Origin: Nocardia neocaledoniensis
GTDB taxonomy: Bacteria > Actinomycetota > Actinomycetes > Mycobacteriales > Mycobacteriaceae
NCBI RefSeq assembly: GCF_003182135.1
Contig: NZ_QGTL01000008.1
Location: 186,001-250,000, forward strand
Length of the DNA stretch: 64,000 nt
Direction: 5' to 3'
The notes under the pieces were generated by a model that did no database searches, had not been told where the DNA came from, and was given only the letters and a program-made list of their open reading frames with translations. Every line of letters begins with the position of its first letter. Positions within the stretch are counted from its first letter, which is position 1. Below, piece after piece: positions 35,081 through 44,670 of this stretch. Made by a program: the position numbers and the translations under genes.

Positions 35081-38000
35081 GCGTGCTGCGGGAAGACGAG
35101 CGCGTGGTGGGGGAGCGGCATGTTCTCGACATGCGGCTGGTGCCCGCGGCGGTGGGCTGCTGGGTGGCGACGATCGTCGCGGTGTCGGTGGGGTGGGTCG
35201 CCGGCGTGGTGCTCGCGGTCGGCGCGGTGGTGATCGCGCTCGGCCTGTGGGTGGTGGTGTTGTGGGCGATCGCGCACGAGCGGGAGCGGTGGCGGGTGGT
35301 CGCGGTCGCGGGACTGGCGACGATGGTGTTGACGGCCGGATTCGCGGCCGCCGGCGCCTGGCGGGAGCATCATGTGCGGGCCCACCCCTTGCGGGAGTCG
35401 GTCGGGAAGTCGGTGACCGTGCTGGCGGCTGTCACCGATGACCCGAAATCGATGCGCGCGGGCGGATTCGGTGGCCAGCGGCGCTGGATCGTGCACGCGG
35501 GACTGCGCGAGTTCGGGAGCGGGACCGCGACGACCAGGGCGGGCGGAGCGATCGTCGTCCTCGCCGGTGGCGATGCGTGGGCGGATCTGGCTCCGGGGCA
35601 GGTCATCCGGTTCCGCGCGCGGGTGAGCGAGCCCCATCGCGCGGATCTCACCGTGGTCACCCTGAACGCCCTGGCCGACCCGGTTCGCCACGGCGAACCC
35701 CCGTGGTGGCAACGGGTCGCCGCGGGGATACGTGCCGATCTCGTCGGCGCCGCAGCGCGCGCACTGCCACCTGACGCGGCGGGCCTGCTGCCAGCCCTGG
35801 TGGTCGGAGACACGACTGCCCTCTCGGACGGGGTGCGTGACTCGTTCGAAACAGCGGGGCTGCAGCACTTGTGCGTGGTGAGTGGTGCGAACTTCACCAT
35901 CCTGCTGACGGCGCTGTTGGCCTTGACCCGCCTGCTCACGGCTGGTCCACGTGTCAGCGCGGCGGCCGCGGCCGGTGTGGTGGTGGTGTTCATCGTTCTG
36001 GCGCGGCCCGACCCGAGTGTCCTGCGCGCTGCCGCGATGGGTTCGGTCACCGTGTTGGCGTTGCTCACCGGCCGCCGCAAACAAGCCCTCCCCGCCTTAG
36101 GCGCTGCGGTGATCGGGTTGCTCGTTGTGGCACCGGGATTGGCGGTGAGCGCTGGCTTCGCACTCTCGGTGCTGGCGACGGCCGGGCTGATCCTGCTGGC
36201 GCCGAGTTGGGCCGACTGGCTGCGTGCTCGCGGGTGGTGGCGGGCACCGGCGGAGATCGTGGCGGTCTCGGCGGGTGCGTTCGTCGTCACCCTGCCCCTC
36301 ATGGTCGGGCTGTCCGGTCGAGTGAGTCTGGTGGCGATCGTCGCGAATGCTCTTGTCGCGCCGGTGGTAGGCGTGATCACGGTGATCGGCGCGGTGGGCG
36401 CGGTCGTCGCCTGTCTGTGGCATGACGCGGCGGTCCCGGTGCTGTGGTGCGCGCGTCCGCCCCTGTGGTGGTTGCTCTCGGTGGCCGATCGGATGGCGGC
36501 GATACCCGGCGCCTCCCTGAGCGTGCCTTCCGGCCTCGGCGCCGGTCTCGTCGCCACCGCCGTCGTGGTCGTCGTGGTCGCCGCGTTGCGGTGGTCGACG
36601 ACGCGGCGACTGCTGGCGGTCGGCGTGCTCGGTGTCGCGATAGTCCTTGTGCCGGTCCGGCTGTGGCATCCAGGGTGGCCACCCGACGGTTGGGTCCTCG
36701 CGATGTGCGATGTCGGTCAAGGCGACGGACTAGCTCTGTCCGTCGGTCCCGGCGCCGCGGTCGTCATCGACACCGGCCCCGACCCACGTGCGATTCGCCG
36801 CTGCCTGGACCGCCTGCGGATCACCCGCATCCCCCTGCTCGTCCTCACCCACCCCCACGCCGACCACATCGACGGCCTCGCCGGCGCCCTCCGCGGCCGC
36901 ACCATCGACGCCATCGCCACCGCCCCAGGCGAACTCAGTATCAGCGGCGGCACCCCACCCTGCCCAACGAACCCGACAGCATCCGCACCAAGCCATCCCA
37001 CCCCACCCCCTCCGCCCACCTCGGACACCGCGCGCCCACGCCCGACCACCGAAGACGCAGCTCCCATTGCGCCGAGGTTCGCCGAAACCACCGCAACGAT
37101 GCCGCGCCCAGCAACGGCGCGCTTGCCGATCACGCAGACCCAGGGGTTGCCAGTGCACCACGCGCTTACAAACGGCAACGCGCTTACGGAGAACGACGCG
37201 GCAACGGAGGCCAATCCCTCTGCCGAAGCCCGCGCGGCTACGGAGGTCAACGCGCCTACGGAGGCTCACTCGCCCGCGGAGGGCGACGCGCCTGCGGAGG
37301 GCGACGCGCCTGCGGAGGCCAGCGCGCCTGCGGAGGTCAACGCGCCTGCGGAGGTCAGCGCGCCTACGGAGGGCAACGCGCCCACGGAGGACAAGGCATC
37401 TTCGAAGGACAACGCGCCTACGGAGGTCAACGCGCCTACGGCAGTTCACGCGCCCGCGGATGGCGACGCGCCTAGGGAGGTCAACGCGCTTACGGCAGTT
37501 CACGCGCCCGCGGAGGGCGACGCGCCTACGGAGGCCCACGCACCTGCGAAGGCCCACGCGCCTACGGGGGTCAACGCGCCTACGGCAGTTCACGCGACCG
37601 CGGAGGTCAACGCGCCCGCAGAGGACTCTGCATCGTCGGAGGGCCACGCGCCCACAGCGGACCCCGTGTCGTCGGAGGACCACACGCCCGCGGAGGATCT
37701 CGCGTCGTCGGAGGACCACACGCCCACCGACGAGCGCGCGCAGAGTCAGCCCGGCGTTGTCCCTCTTCGTGCCGCGGGGCCGCCCGCGCCCACTGACGAC
37801 CGTGCGCCGACTCAGCCGGGCGTTGTCCCTCCTCGTGCCGCGGGGCCGCCCGCGCCCACTGACGACCGTGCGCCGACTCAGCCGGGCGTTGTCCCTCCTC
37901 GTGCCGCGGGGCCGCCCGCGCCCACAGATGACCGTGTGCCGACTCAGCCGGGCGTCGTCTCTCCCCGTGTCGCGGGACCGTCGGCACCAGCCGTTGATTC

Positions 38001-38664
38001 GGCAACGCGGGTCGTTTCCGCCGGCCTGAGCGACCCCGTGACGAACGCCGCTGAAACCCGGACCGAGGTGCGGCGCGACGTGTGCCGTGGCGGTGCTGAG
38101 AACGGAGGCGAGCCGGGCTTCGAATCGGAGACGGCGCGGCACCGGCACGGTGAGGAAACCGGCGGGATCGAGCGGGTGGTCGACCTCGCGGAGTCCGAGC
38201 GGATTTCGCTGATCGAACTTCATGACGGACTCGAATTGCACTTCGGGGCAGTGAGAGTGGAGGTGCTGGCGCCCGGCCGTGACGTCCCGTCGTCGTTCGC
38301 CTTGGACGGAGCGAACGACCGGTCGCTCGTGCTACGAGCACAGACGGCCGTGGGCACAATCCTGTTCACCGGCGACATCGAGGAAGCGGCCCAGACCCGG
38401 CTCCTCGACCAGGACCTCCGCGCCGACATCGTCAAGATTCCGCACCACGGGTCGCGCACCACCACACCGGCATTCCTTCGCGCGGTCCACCCGCGACTCG
38501 CGTTGATCAGCGCAGGAACGGACAACACCTTCGGTCACCCCCACCCCGCCGTCACGACCGCGCTGGGCGCGCTGGGCGCCACCGTCGCGCGCACCGACCG
38601 GCACGGCGATGTGGTCGTGTTCGGCACCGCCGCCGACCTCCGCATTGTCACCGCGCGCCGGTAG
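35077..38664 (+). CDS. comEC: ComEC/Rec2 DNA-uptake channel with 400-residue repeat insertion
   Basis: A 1195-residue protein, much longer than the usual 500-850. The membrane part spans about 20-540 and includes the competence motif LPALVVGDTTALSDG and VVSGANFTILLTALLALT. A metallo-beta-lactamase-like domain starts at MCDVGQGDGLAL (about 543) with HPHADHIDG near 590. At about 630 it is interrupted by about 400 low-complexity residues, then resumes at about 1028 with TILFTGDIEEAAQ and KIPHHGSRTTTPAF. ComEC passes single-stranded DNA across the membrane; the extracellular MBL domain may degrade the other strand. The insertion keeps frame and all MBL motifs are intact. Confidence 0.9.
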   Translation: MSVLREDERVVGERHVLDMRLVPAAVGCWVATIVAVSVGWVAGVVLAVGAVVIALGLWVVVLWAIAHERERWRVVAVAGLATMVLTAGFAAAGAWREHHVRAHPLRESVGKSVTVLAAVTDDPKSMRAGGFGGQRRWIVHAGLREFGSGTATTRAGGAIVVLAGGDAWADLAPGQVIRFRARVSEPHRADLTVVTLNALADPVRHGEPPWWQRVAAGIRADLVGAAARALPPDAAGLLPALVVGDTTALSDGVRDSFETAGLQHLCVVSGANFTILLTALLALTRLLTAGPRVSAAAAAGVVVVFIVLARPDPSVLRAAAMGSVTVLALLTGRRKQALPALGAAVIGLLVVAPGLAVSAGFALSVLATAGLILLAPSWADWLRARGWWRAPAEIVAVSAGAFVVTLPLMVGLSGRVSLVAIVANALVAPVVGVITVIGAVGAVVACLWHDAAVPVLWCARPPLWWLLSVADRMAAIPGASLSVPSGLGAGLVATAVVVVVVAALRWSTTRRLLAVGVLGVAIVLVPVRLWHPGWPPDGWVLAMCDVGQGDGLALSVGPGAAVVIDTGPDPRAIRRCLDRLRITRIPLLVLTHPHADHIDGLAGALRGRTIDAIATAPGELSISGGTPPCPTNPTASAPSHPTPPPPPTSDTARPRPTTEDAAPIAPRFAETTATMPRPATARLPITQTQGLPVHHALTNGNALTENDAATEANPSAEARAATEVNAPTEAHSPAEGDAPAEGDAPAEASAPAEVNAPAEVSAPTEGNAPTEDKASSKDNAPTEVNAPTAVHAPADGDAPREVNALTAVHAPAEGDAPTEAHAPAKAHAPTGVNAPTAVHATAEVNAPAEDSASSEGHAPTADPVSSEDHTPAEDLASSEDHTPTDERAQSQPGVVPLRAAGPPAPTDDRAPTQPGVVPPRAAGPPAPTDDRAPTQPGVVPPRAAGPPAPTDDRVPTQPGVVSPRVAGPSAPAVDSATRVVSAGLSDPVTNAAETRTEVRRDVCRGGAENGGEPGFESETARHRHGEETGGIERVVDLAESERISLIELHDGLELHFGAVRVEVLAPGRDVPSSFALDGANDRSLVLRAQTAVGTILFTGDIEEAAQTRLLDQDLRADIVKIPHHGSRTTTPAFLRAVHPRLALISAGTDNTFGHPHPAVTTALGALGATVARTDRHGDVVVFGTAADLRIVTARR
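37162..37737 (+). repeat. 18-bp tandem repeat array in comEC (32 units)
   Basis: Thirty-two imperfect 18-bp units coding hexapeptides of the form A-P-(T/A)-E-(V/G)-(N/D/H). The best-conserved DNA unit is GCGCCTACGGAGGTCAAC. Units differ mainly at codons 3, 5 and 6. Length 576 bp; always in frame with comEC. Confidence 0.9.
37735..37998 (+). repeat. 66-bp tandem repeat array in comEC (4 units)
   Basis: Four 66-bp units start at 37735, 37801, 37867 and 37933. Units 2 and 3 are nearly identical; units 1 and 4 have diverged. Each encodes 22 residues containing TQPGVVPPRAAGPPAPTDD. The array directly follows the hexapeptide array inside the MBL-domain insertion. Confidence 0.92.
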
Positions 38665-38845
38665 GCGCGGTGGAAGGCACTTTCGGCCGGCCGCAACTCC
38701 GCCATGGCCTGGCCGGTCGATCCTCGAGGGCCGGCGGCGCGCACGGTGGAACCGGCGACAGGAACCGGGCCGTGAGCCCCACGTGGCCCGCATCCCGCAC
38801 GTGGCCCTCCAGGGACCTGTCGGCGCGCGAACGTAGGATCGCCTG

Positions 38846-39817
38846 GTGAGCGAAAGCCCTGCCCCGGTGCATCTGGTTCTCGGTGACGAGGAGCTGCTGG
38901 TCGAACGCGCGGTCGCGCAGGTGATCGGTCAGGTGCGCGCCGGCGCGCCCGATCCGGAGGCGGTGCCGGTCGACCGGTTGCGCGCCGGCGACGCGAGCAC
39001 GGCCGAACTGGCTGAGCTGCTGAGCCCGTCGCTGTTCGCCGAGGATCGGGTGATCGTGCTCGAATCGGCCGCCGAGGCGGGCAAGGACGCCGTCGCCGTC
39101 ATCACCGAGGCCGCGGCCGACCCGCCCGCGGGCGTGGTGCTGCTGGTGCTGCACTCCGGCGGTGGCCGGGCGAAAGCGCTGGCCCCCGCGCTGCAGAAAC
39201 AGGGTGCGGTGGTCCACGAGTGCGGCAAGCTCACCAAGGCCGCCGAACGGATGGAGTTCGTGCGCGCCGAGTTCCGCGCCGTCGGGGTCAAGGTCCCTGC
39301 CGACGTGGTGCAGATCCTGATCGAGTCGGTCGGCTCCGAGCTGCGCGAGCTGGCCGCCGCCTGTTCCCAGTTGGTGGCCGACACGGGCGGCAAGGTCGAC
39401 GCGAACGCCGTCCGCCGCTACTACTCGGGCCGCGCCGAGGTGACCGGCTTCGACGTCGCCGAACTCGCGGTGGCCGGGGATCGGCCCGCCGCGATGGAGG
39501 CGCTGCGCTGGGCCACCGACCGCGGCGTCCCGCACGTGCTGCTGGCCGACGCCCTCGCCGACTCGGTGCACACCATCGCCCGCGTCGGCTCGGCGGGCCG
39601 CGGCGACCCCTTCAAACTCGCCCAGCAACTCGGCATGCCGCCCTGGAAGGTCAAGAAGGCCCAGGCGCAGGCCCGCGGCTGGAACCCGGCCACCATCGGC
39701 ACCGCGCTCCAGGTCGTGGCCACCCTCAACGCCGACGTCAAGGGCGGTGCCGCCGACGCCACCTACGCCGTCGAGCACGCCCTGTCCCGCATCCTGGACC
39801 TGCGCGCCGCGAACTGA
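38846..39817 (+). CDS. holA: DNA polymerase III delta subunit
   Basis: HolA is the clamp-loader subunit that opens the beta clamp. The 323-residue protein has the family start VHLVLGDEELLVERAV, an AAA-like domain without a functional P-loop, LSPSLFAEDRVIVLESA, the central ELRELAAACSQLV and the C-terminal collar region (GMPPWKVKKAQAQARGW). A GTG start follows a 181-bp gap after comEC in which no other gene is apparent. The comEC-holA-rpsT order is conserved in mycobacteria. Confidence 0.94.
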   Translation: MSESPAPVHLVLGDEELLVERAVAQVIGQVRAGAPDPEAVPVDRLRAGDASTAELAELLSPSLFAEDRVIVLESAAEAGKDAVAVITEAAADPPAGVVLLVLHSGGGRAKALAPALQKQGAVVHECGKLTKAAERMEFVRAEFRAVGVKVPADVVQILIESVGSELRELAAACSQLVADTGGKVDANAVRRYYSGRAEVTGFDVAELAVAGDRPAAMEALRWATDRGVPHVLLADALADSVHTIARVGSAGRGDPFKLAQQLGMPPWKVKKAQAQARGWNPATIGTALQVVATLNADVKGGAADATYAVEHALSRILDLRAAN

Positions 39818-39897
39818 CCGACACCCGGCGGCGCCGTCGAATCGAAATCCAATCGCGATATCCATCGGCTATCACCCCTGGCACAGTTGATCATGAC

Positions 39898-41148
39898 ATG
39901 GACGAGCCGGGTGGTGGCCGGAGTGCGGTGCGCGGGCGGGGCCGACGCGCCGGGGGAGGCGTGGGCCGGTGGGGGCGGGCGTTCGGGAGGGGATTCGCGG
40001 CGGGGTTGTCGGCGATGGTGGTGGCCGTGACCGCTTACGGATGGTCGACCGCGGGCAGTTTCGACACCGGTTTCTCGCGGTCGCAGGCACTCGAGGACGA
40101 CGCGCCGCATTCGCTCGGGGGCGACCTCAACATCCTGCTGATCGGCCTCGACACCCGCCGCGACCAGAACGGCGAGGAGCTGCCGCGCGAGGTGCTCGAC
40201 CAACTGCACGCCGGCGACGGCGACGAGGGCGGATACAACGCCAATACGCTGATCCTGGTGCACATCCCGGCCGCCATGGACAAGATCGTCGCGGTCTCGA
40301 TCCCCCGCGACAACTACGTCCCCGTCACCGGTATCCCCGGCTACACCCACGCCAAGATCAAGGAGACCTACGGGCTGAAGAAGCAGGCCGTGCAGGATCA
40401 GCTGATCGCGCGCGGCGAAACCGATCCGCGCCGCCTGGAACAGGCGGGCCGGGAAGCAGGGCGGGCCTCCACCGTCAAGGCGGTGCGGGACCTGACCGGG
40501 GTGCCGATCGACCGGTTCGTGGAGGTGACCCTCGCGGGCTTCTACGATCTGGCCGCCGCGCTGGGCGGGGTGGAGGTGTGCCTGAACCATCCGGTGCGGG
40601 ATCTCGAGTTCTCCGGTGCCGATTTCCCCGCGGGCCGCCAGCGCCTCGATCCCGCGCAGGCGCTGGCCTTCGTGCGGCAGCGGCACGGACTGGAACACGG
40701 CGATCTGGACCGCACCCACCGGCAGCAGGCATTCCTCACCTCGGTGGCCCGGCAGCTGCGCGGGGCGGGCACACTCACCGATCCAGGCAGACTGAACGCG
40801 CTCATGGCCGTCGCCCACCGCAACATCGTGCTCTCCGACGGCTGGAACATGACCGAATTCGTCCGCACGCTCGGCGGCGCCGAGAACCCGCAGATCGAAT
40901 TCCGCACCCTGCCGATCGTGAGCTACGACGTGATCAACGGCCAGGATGTGAACATCATCGACCGGACGGCGATCCGCCGGGAAGTCGCCACGGCCTTCGG
41001 CCTGCCGGTGCCGACCTCCCGCGGGTACGCCACGGGTGGCCCAACGACCAGCCGCACCGGCGTGAGTACGCCCCTCTCGGGGACCCCGGACGCGGGCAGG
41101 CCGGTGCGTACCGACCTCGGCTCCGGGCAGGTCCCCTGCGTGAACTGA
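39898..41148 (+). CDS. LytR-CpsA-Psr (LCP) family cell-wall ligase
   Basis: A 416-residue membrane-anchored LCP protein; these transfer glycopolymers such as arabinogalactan to peptidoglycan. A basic Gly/Arg-rich N-terminus precedes one transmembrane segment (FAAGLSAMVVAVTAYGW). The LCP domain has NILLIGLDTRR, SIPRDNYV with catalytic Arg/Asp residues, and LAFVRQRHGLEHGDLDRTHRQQ, where Arg residues bind the polyprenyl pyrophosphate. The C-terminus is Ser/Thr/Gly-rich and ends in PCVN. ATG 39898 gives the expected topology. Confidence 0.92.
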   Translation: MDEPGGGRSAVRGRGRRAGGGVGRWGRAFGRGFAAGLSAMVVAVTAYGWSTAGSFDTGFSRSQALEDDAPHSLGGDLNILLIGLDTRRDQNGEELPREVLDQLHAGDGDEGGYNANTLILVHIPAAMDKIVAVSIPRDNYVPVTGIPGYTHAKIKETYGLKKQAVQDQLIARGETDPRRLEQAGREAGRASTVKAVRDLTGVPIDRFVEVTLAGFYDLAAALGGVEVCLNHPVRDLEFSGADFPAGRQRLDPAQALAFVRQRHGLEHGDLDRTHRQQAFLTSVARQLRGAGTLTDPGRLNALMAVAHRNIVLSDGWNMTEFVRTLGGAENPQIEFRTLPIVSYDVINGQDVNIIDRTAIRREVATAFGLPVPTSRGYATGGPTTSRTGVSTPLSGTPDAGRPVRTDLGSGQVPCVN

Positions 41149-41394
41149 CTACTCGCCGACGAGGGACAACTGCTCGTCGTCGTCCTCGCCGTCCTCGTAG
41201 CGGCCTTCCCACTCGTCGTAGAGCGGGACCTCGTCCTCGCGGGTGACGATCCACGCCGCGGCGAGACCGCCGTCCTCGTCGGGCACCATCACGTTCTCGA
41301 TCTTGAGGCCGATCCCCAGGATCTCCGCGGCGCGGATCACCTCGGCCAGGTCGTCGCCTCGTACCACCGTCTGATTCGCGTACACCGTCAACAT
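41149..41394 (-). CDS. small acidic protein of unknown function
   Basis: An 81-residue protein: LTVYANQTVVRGDDLAEVI, then LGIGLKIENVMVPDEDGGLAAAWIV and a very acidic tail (EDGEDDDEQ). No family is recognised with certainty; the pattern is of a compact alpha/beta protein. It lies head to tail downstream of rpsT on the minus strand and its stop abuts the LCP stop. ATG 41394 is chosen over 41418 because residues upstream look unrelated. Confidence 0.68.
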   Translation of the reverse strand: MLTVYANQTVVRGDDLAEVIRAAEILGIGLKIENVMVPDEDGGLAAAWIVTREDEVPLYDEWEGRYEDGEDDDEQLSLVGE

Positions 41395-41419
41395 GCGCGG
41401 AATGGTAGCCGACGACAAA

Positions 41420-41450
41420 AGCCGCCGTGGTCATCGAGGCCACGGCGGCT
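41420..41450 (-). terminator. intrinsic terminator after rpsT
   Basis: AGCCGCCGTGG (41420-41430) pairs perfectly with CCACGGCGGCT (41440-41450) around a 9-base loop. On the minus strand the stem is followed by TTTTGTC. It lies 44 bases after the rpsT stop and before the 81-residue gene, which therefore probably needs its own promoter or readthrough. Confidence 0.8.
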
Positions 41451-41493
41451 GCGTCTTGCGAAGTCGTGCTGAGCGGGACCAGGCCCGCTCCGA

Positions 41494-41754
41494 TCAGATC
41501 TTGTTCAGAGCCAGCGCGAGCGCGGACTTCTTGTTGGCCGCCTGGTTGGCGTGGATGACGCCCTTGGACGCGGCCTTGTCGAGCTTGCGGCTCGCGAACT
41601 GCAGCTGCTCGGCAGCCTTTTCCTTGTCACCGCTGGCGGCAGCTTCACGGAAGTTGCGGATCGCGGTGCGCAGCGCGGACTTGACCGACTGGTTGCGCTT
41701 GCGCGCCGCCTCGTTGGTACGGATCCGCTTCATCTGGGACTTGATGTTGGCCAC
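41494..41754 (-). CDS. rpsT: 30S ribosomal protein S20
   Basis: S20 binds 16S rRNA early in 30S assembly. The 86-residue, Lys/Arg/Ala-rich helical protein begins VANIKSQMKRIRTNE and ends NKKSALALALNKI, as in other actinobacteria. GTG 41754 is the start, since the family N-terminus (ANIKSQ) follows at once. It runs opposite to holA and the LCP gene and diverges from the ATP-grasp gene across 259 bp that must hold both promoters. Confidence 0.97.
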   Translation of the reverse strand: MANIKSQMKRIRTNEAARKRNQSVKSALRTAIRNFREAAASGDKEKAAEQLQFASRKLDKAASKGVIHANQAANKKSALALALNKI

Positions 41755-42013
41755 GCCTGTATCCTCTGGTTTCCTGTCGCTGGGTGGTATGTCTTGAAAG
41801 CTCGTCGGGCGCGCGCCCACGATGCAGCAGATGGTGCTGAACTACGGGTAACACCGCGCCGAAGATCGAGGTTACCAGCTCGGCACCGAGCGACGAAATC
41901 GGGCATCGGACGACGGCTCGGTCCCGCCGTCGAATTTCACCCTTTTCAGGTGATGCGAGAAGTTTACCTGTGTCTCACACGACCTTACCTCCGGGTGATG
42001 CACAGTTTTTCCC

Positions 42014-43687
42014 ATGACTTCCACCACAGCGCCGGGTACGGCTCGATCCGCGTCACCGGCGTTGGTGCGAACGAACGGCCATGCCACGACCACCCACGCC
42101 GGCCTGTTCGAGGGCTACGGCCCCGGCCGCTTCGCCGAGGCGTTCGACGAGATGTTCGACGCGGCGGGCCGGGTCCGCGCCCCCTACAAGGGCATTCACG
42201 CCGCGATGGCCGCCAACGACGTCGACGACCTGGCCAAACGATCCGACGCGCTGGACCGCGCCTTCATCGACCAGGGCATCACCTTCTCGTTGTCGGGCCA
42301 GGAGCGGCCGTTCCCGTTGGATCTGGTGCCACGGGTGATCGCGGCCGCGGAGTGGGCCAAGCTCGAACGCGGCATCAAGCAGCGGGTCACGGCGCTGGAG
42401 CTGTTTCTCGCCGACGTCTACGGCGAGCAGAACATCCTGCGCGATCAGGTGATCCCCAAGCGGCTGGTCACCTCGTGTGAGCACTTCCATCGCGAGGCCG
42501 CCGGGCTGGTCCCGCCCAACGGGGTGCGCATCCATGTCTCCGGCATCGATCTCGTCCGCGACGAGCGCGGTGACTTCCGGGTGCTGGAGGACAATCTGCG
42601 CTCGCCCTCCGGGGTGTCCTATGTGATGGAGAACCGGCGCACGATGGCGCGGGTCTTCCCCGACCTGTTCTCCTCGCACCGGGTGCGGGCGGTCGGCGAC
42701 TATCCCGGCCATCTCCTACGCGCTTTACGCGCCTCGGCGGCGCCGAACGAGGCCGACCCGACCGTGGTCGTGCTCACTCCCGGCGTGCACAACTCCGCCT
42801 ATTTCGAGCACTCGCTCCTGGCCAGGCAGATGGGGGTGGAGCTGGTCGAGGGTCGCGATCTGTTCTGCCGCGACAATGTCGTCTACATGCGCACGACGGC
42901 GGGCGAACGGCAGGTCGACGTGATCTACCGGCGCATCGACGACACCTTCCTCGATCCCATGCACTTCCGGCCCGACTCGGTGCTCGGCGTGGCCGGGGTG
43001 CTCAACGCCGCCCGCGCGGGCAATGTGGTGATCTCGAGCGCGGTGGGCAACGGGGTCGGCGACGACAAGCTCATCTACACCTATGTGCCGACGATCATCG
43101 AGTACTACCTCGGCGAGAAGCCGATCCTGCCCAATGTCGACACCTTCCGCTGCTGGCTCGACGACGAACGCGAGGAAGTGCTCGACCGCGTCGCCGAGCT
43201 GGTGGTCAAACCGGTGGAGGGCTCGGGCGGGTACGGCATCGTCATCGGGCCCGACGCGACGCCGCGCGAGCTCGAGGCGGTCCGGCGCAAGGTCAAGGCG
43301 GATCCGCGTGGCTGGATCGCGCAGCCGGTGGTGCAGTTGTCGACCGTGCCGACCAAGATCGGCAACGAGCTCGTCCCACGCCATGTCGACCTGCGGCCCT
43401 TCGCGGTCAACGACGGCGACGACATCTGGGTGCTCCCCGGCGGGCTGACGCGGGTGGCGCTCCCGGAGGGCTCGCTGGTGGTGAACTCCAGCCAGGGCGG
43501 CGGCAGCAAGGACACCTGGGTGCTGGCCGGGCGCTCAGGCCCGGTCGACCGGGAGCTGGCCGGGCCGGAGCTGGTGAGCGATCCGCCGCAGGCCGACTCG
43601 TTCGAGCTCGGTCGCGAGCTCAGCGCCCCGCAGGCGAATCAGCAACAGCAGCAACAACAACAGACGCAGCGGCTGATCGGGGACTGA
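42014..43687 (+). CDS. circularly permuted ATP-grasp protein
   Basis: A 557-residue member of the circularly permuted ATP-grasp (DUF404/407) family. Typical stretches are FLADVYGEQNILRD, GIDLVRDERGDFRVLEDNLRSPSG, VYRRIDD-like DVIYRRIDDTFLDP and VVKPVEGSGGYGIVIGP. It and the next two genes form a conserved trio (Rv2411c-Rv2410c-Rv2409c in M. tuberculosis) thought to make or modify a peptide, though the product is unknown. Residues 543-550 are eight glutamines coded by mixed CAA/CAG. The start lacks a strong ribosome site. Confidence 0.9.
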   Translation: MTSTTAPGTARSASPALVRTNGHATTTHAGLFEGYGPGRFAEAFDEMFDAAGRVRAPYKGIHAAMAANDVDDLAKRSDALDRAFIDQGITFSLSGQERPFPLDLVPRVIAAAEWAKLERGIKQRVTALELFLADVYGEQNILRDQVIPKRLVTSCEHFHREAAGLVPPNGVRIHVSGIDLVRDERGDFRVLEDNLRSPSGVSYVMENRRTMARVFPDLFSSHRVRAVGDYPGHLLRALRASAAPNEADPTVVVLTPGVHNSAYFEHSLLARQMGVELVEGRDLFCRDNVVYMRTTAGERQVDVIYRRIDDTFLDPMHFRPDSVLGVAGVLNAARAGNVVISSAVGNGVGDDKLIYTYVPTIIEYYLGEKPILPNVDTFRCWLDDEREEVLDRVAELVVKPVEGSGGYGIVIGPDATPRELEAVRRKVKADPRGWIAQPVVQLSTVPTKIGNELVPRHVDLRPFAVNDGDDIWVLPGGLTRVALPEGSLVVNSSQGGGSKDTWVLAGRSGPVDRELAGPELVSDPPQADSFELGRELSAPQANQQQQQQQQTQRLIGD

Positions 43688-43692
43688 CACAC

Positions 43693-44670
43693 ATGCTTGC
43701 TCGCAACGCCGAATCCCTCTACTGGATCGGCCGATACGTCGAGCGCGCCGACGACACCGCGCGCATCCTCGACGTCGCCGTGCACCAGCTGCTCGAGGAC
43801 GCCACCGTCGACGCCGACCGCACCTCCCGCGTGCTGCTGAAGGTGCTCGGCATCGAACCGCCCGAGGGCCTGCGCCTGGACGTGTGGTCGGTGACGGATC
43901 TGGTCGCCTTCAGCCACGATCACGGCGTCTCCATCAGCGACTCCATCGGCAAGGCCCGCGAGAACGCCCGCGGCGCCCGCGAAGTCACCTCCAGCGAGAT
44001 GTGGGAGTGCCTCAACGCCACCTACAACGGGCTCGCGGCGGCGGAGAAGGCCGCGCGCGGACTCGGCCCGCACGAATTCTTCTCCTACATCAAGGACCGG
44101 GCCGCGATGTTCACCGGCCTGACCGACTCCACCCTCTCGCGCGACGACGGCTACCGGTTCCTGCTGCTCGGCCGGTCCATCGAACGCGTGGACATGATGG
44201 TGCGCCTGCTGCTCTCGCGCGCGGGCGACCGCACCTCCTCGCCGGCCTGGGTGACCGTGCTGCGCTCCGCGGGCGCCCACGACACCTACCTGCGCACGCA
44301 TCGCGGCGCGCTCGACGCGGCCAGGGTCGCCGAGTTCATCCTCATCGACCGGCTCTTCCCGCGCTCGGTGTTCCACACCCTGCGCGTCGCCGAGGACTGC
44401 CTGACCGAACTCGACCAGCGGCCGGGCAGCCGGGTCGGGGCCAGGCACGAGGCGCAGCGGGTGCTCGGCCGGGCCCGCAGCGAACTCGAATTCCTGCCGC
44501 CCGGTGTGCTGTTGGAAGACCTGCAAAACCGTCTGCTCGCGCTGCAGAAGTCGTGCCGCGAGGTGAGTGAGGCCGTGTCGCGCCAGTATTTCCACGCCGC
44601 GCCGTGGGTGGCGTGGACCGATGTGCGCAGCAGTTCGGACGTGCGCGTCCAGGTGGAGGGGGAACTGTGA
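43693..44670 (+). CDS. alpha-E domain protein
   Basis: A 325-residue, all-helical alpha-E (DUF403) protein starting MLARNAESLYWIGRYVERADDTARILDV, whose first stretch MLARNAESLYWIGRYVERA is the hallmark of the family. RFLLLGRSIERVDMMVRLLL recurs in the middle. It always travels with the ATP-grasp partner and a transglutaminase-like gene, as here; 5 bases separate it from the first and it overlaps the third by 4. Biochemical role unknown. Confidence 0.91.
   Translation: MLARNAESLYWIGRYVERADDTARILDVAVHQLLEDATVDADRTSRVLLKVLGIEPPEGLRLDVWSVTDLVAFSHDHGVSISDSIGKARENARGAREVTSSEMWECLNATYNGLAAAEKAARGLGPHEFFSYIKDRAAMFTGLTDSTLSRDDGYRFLLLGRSIERVDMMVRLLLSRAGDRTSSPAWVTVLRSAGAHDTYLRTHRGALDAARVAEFILIDRLFPRSVFHTLRVAEDCLTELDQRPGSRVGARHEAQRVLGRARSELEFLPPGVLLEDLQNRLLALQKSCREVSEAVSRQYFHAAPWVAWTDVRSSSDVRVQVEGEL

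Noticed and set aside
37162..37998. CRISPR-like regular repeats
   Set aside because: Units are contiguous without spacers, keep the comEC frame and have no palindromic repeat or cas gene nearby; they are coding tandem repeats.
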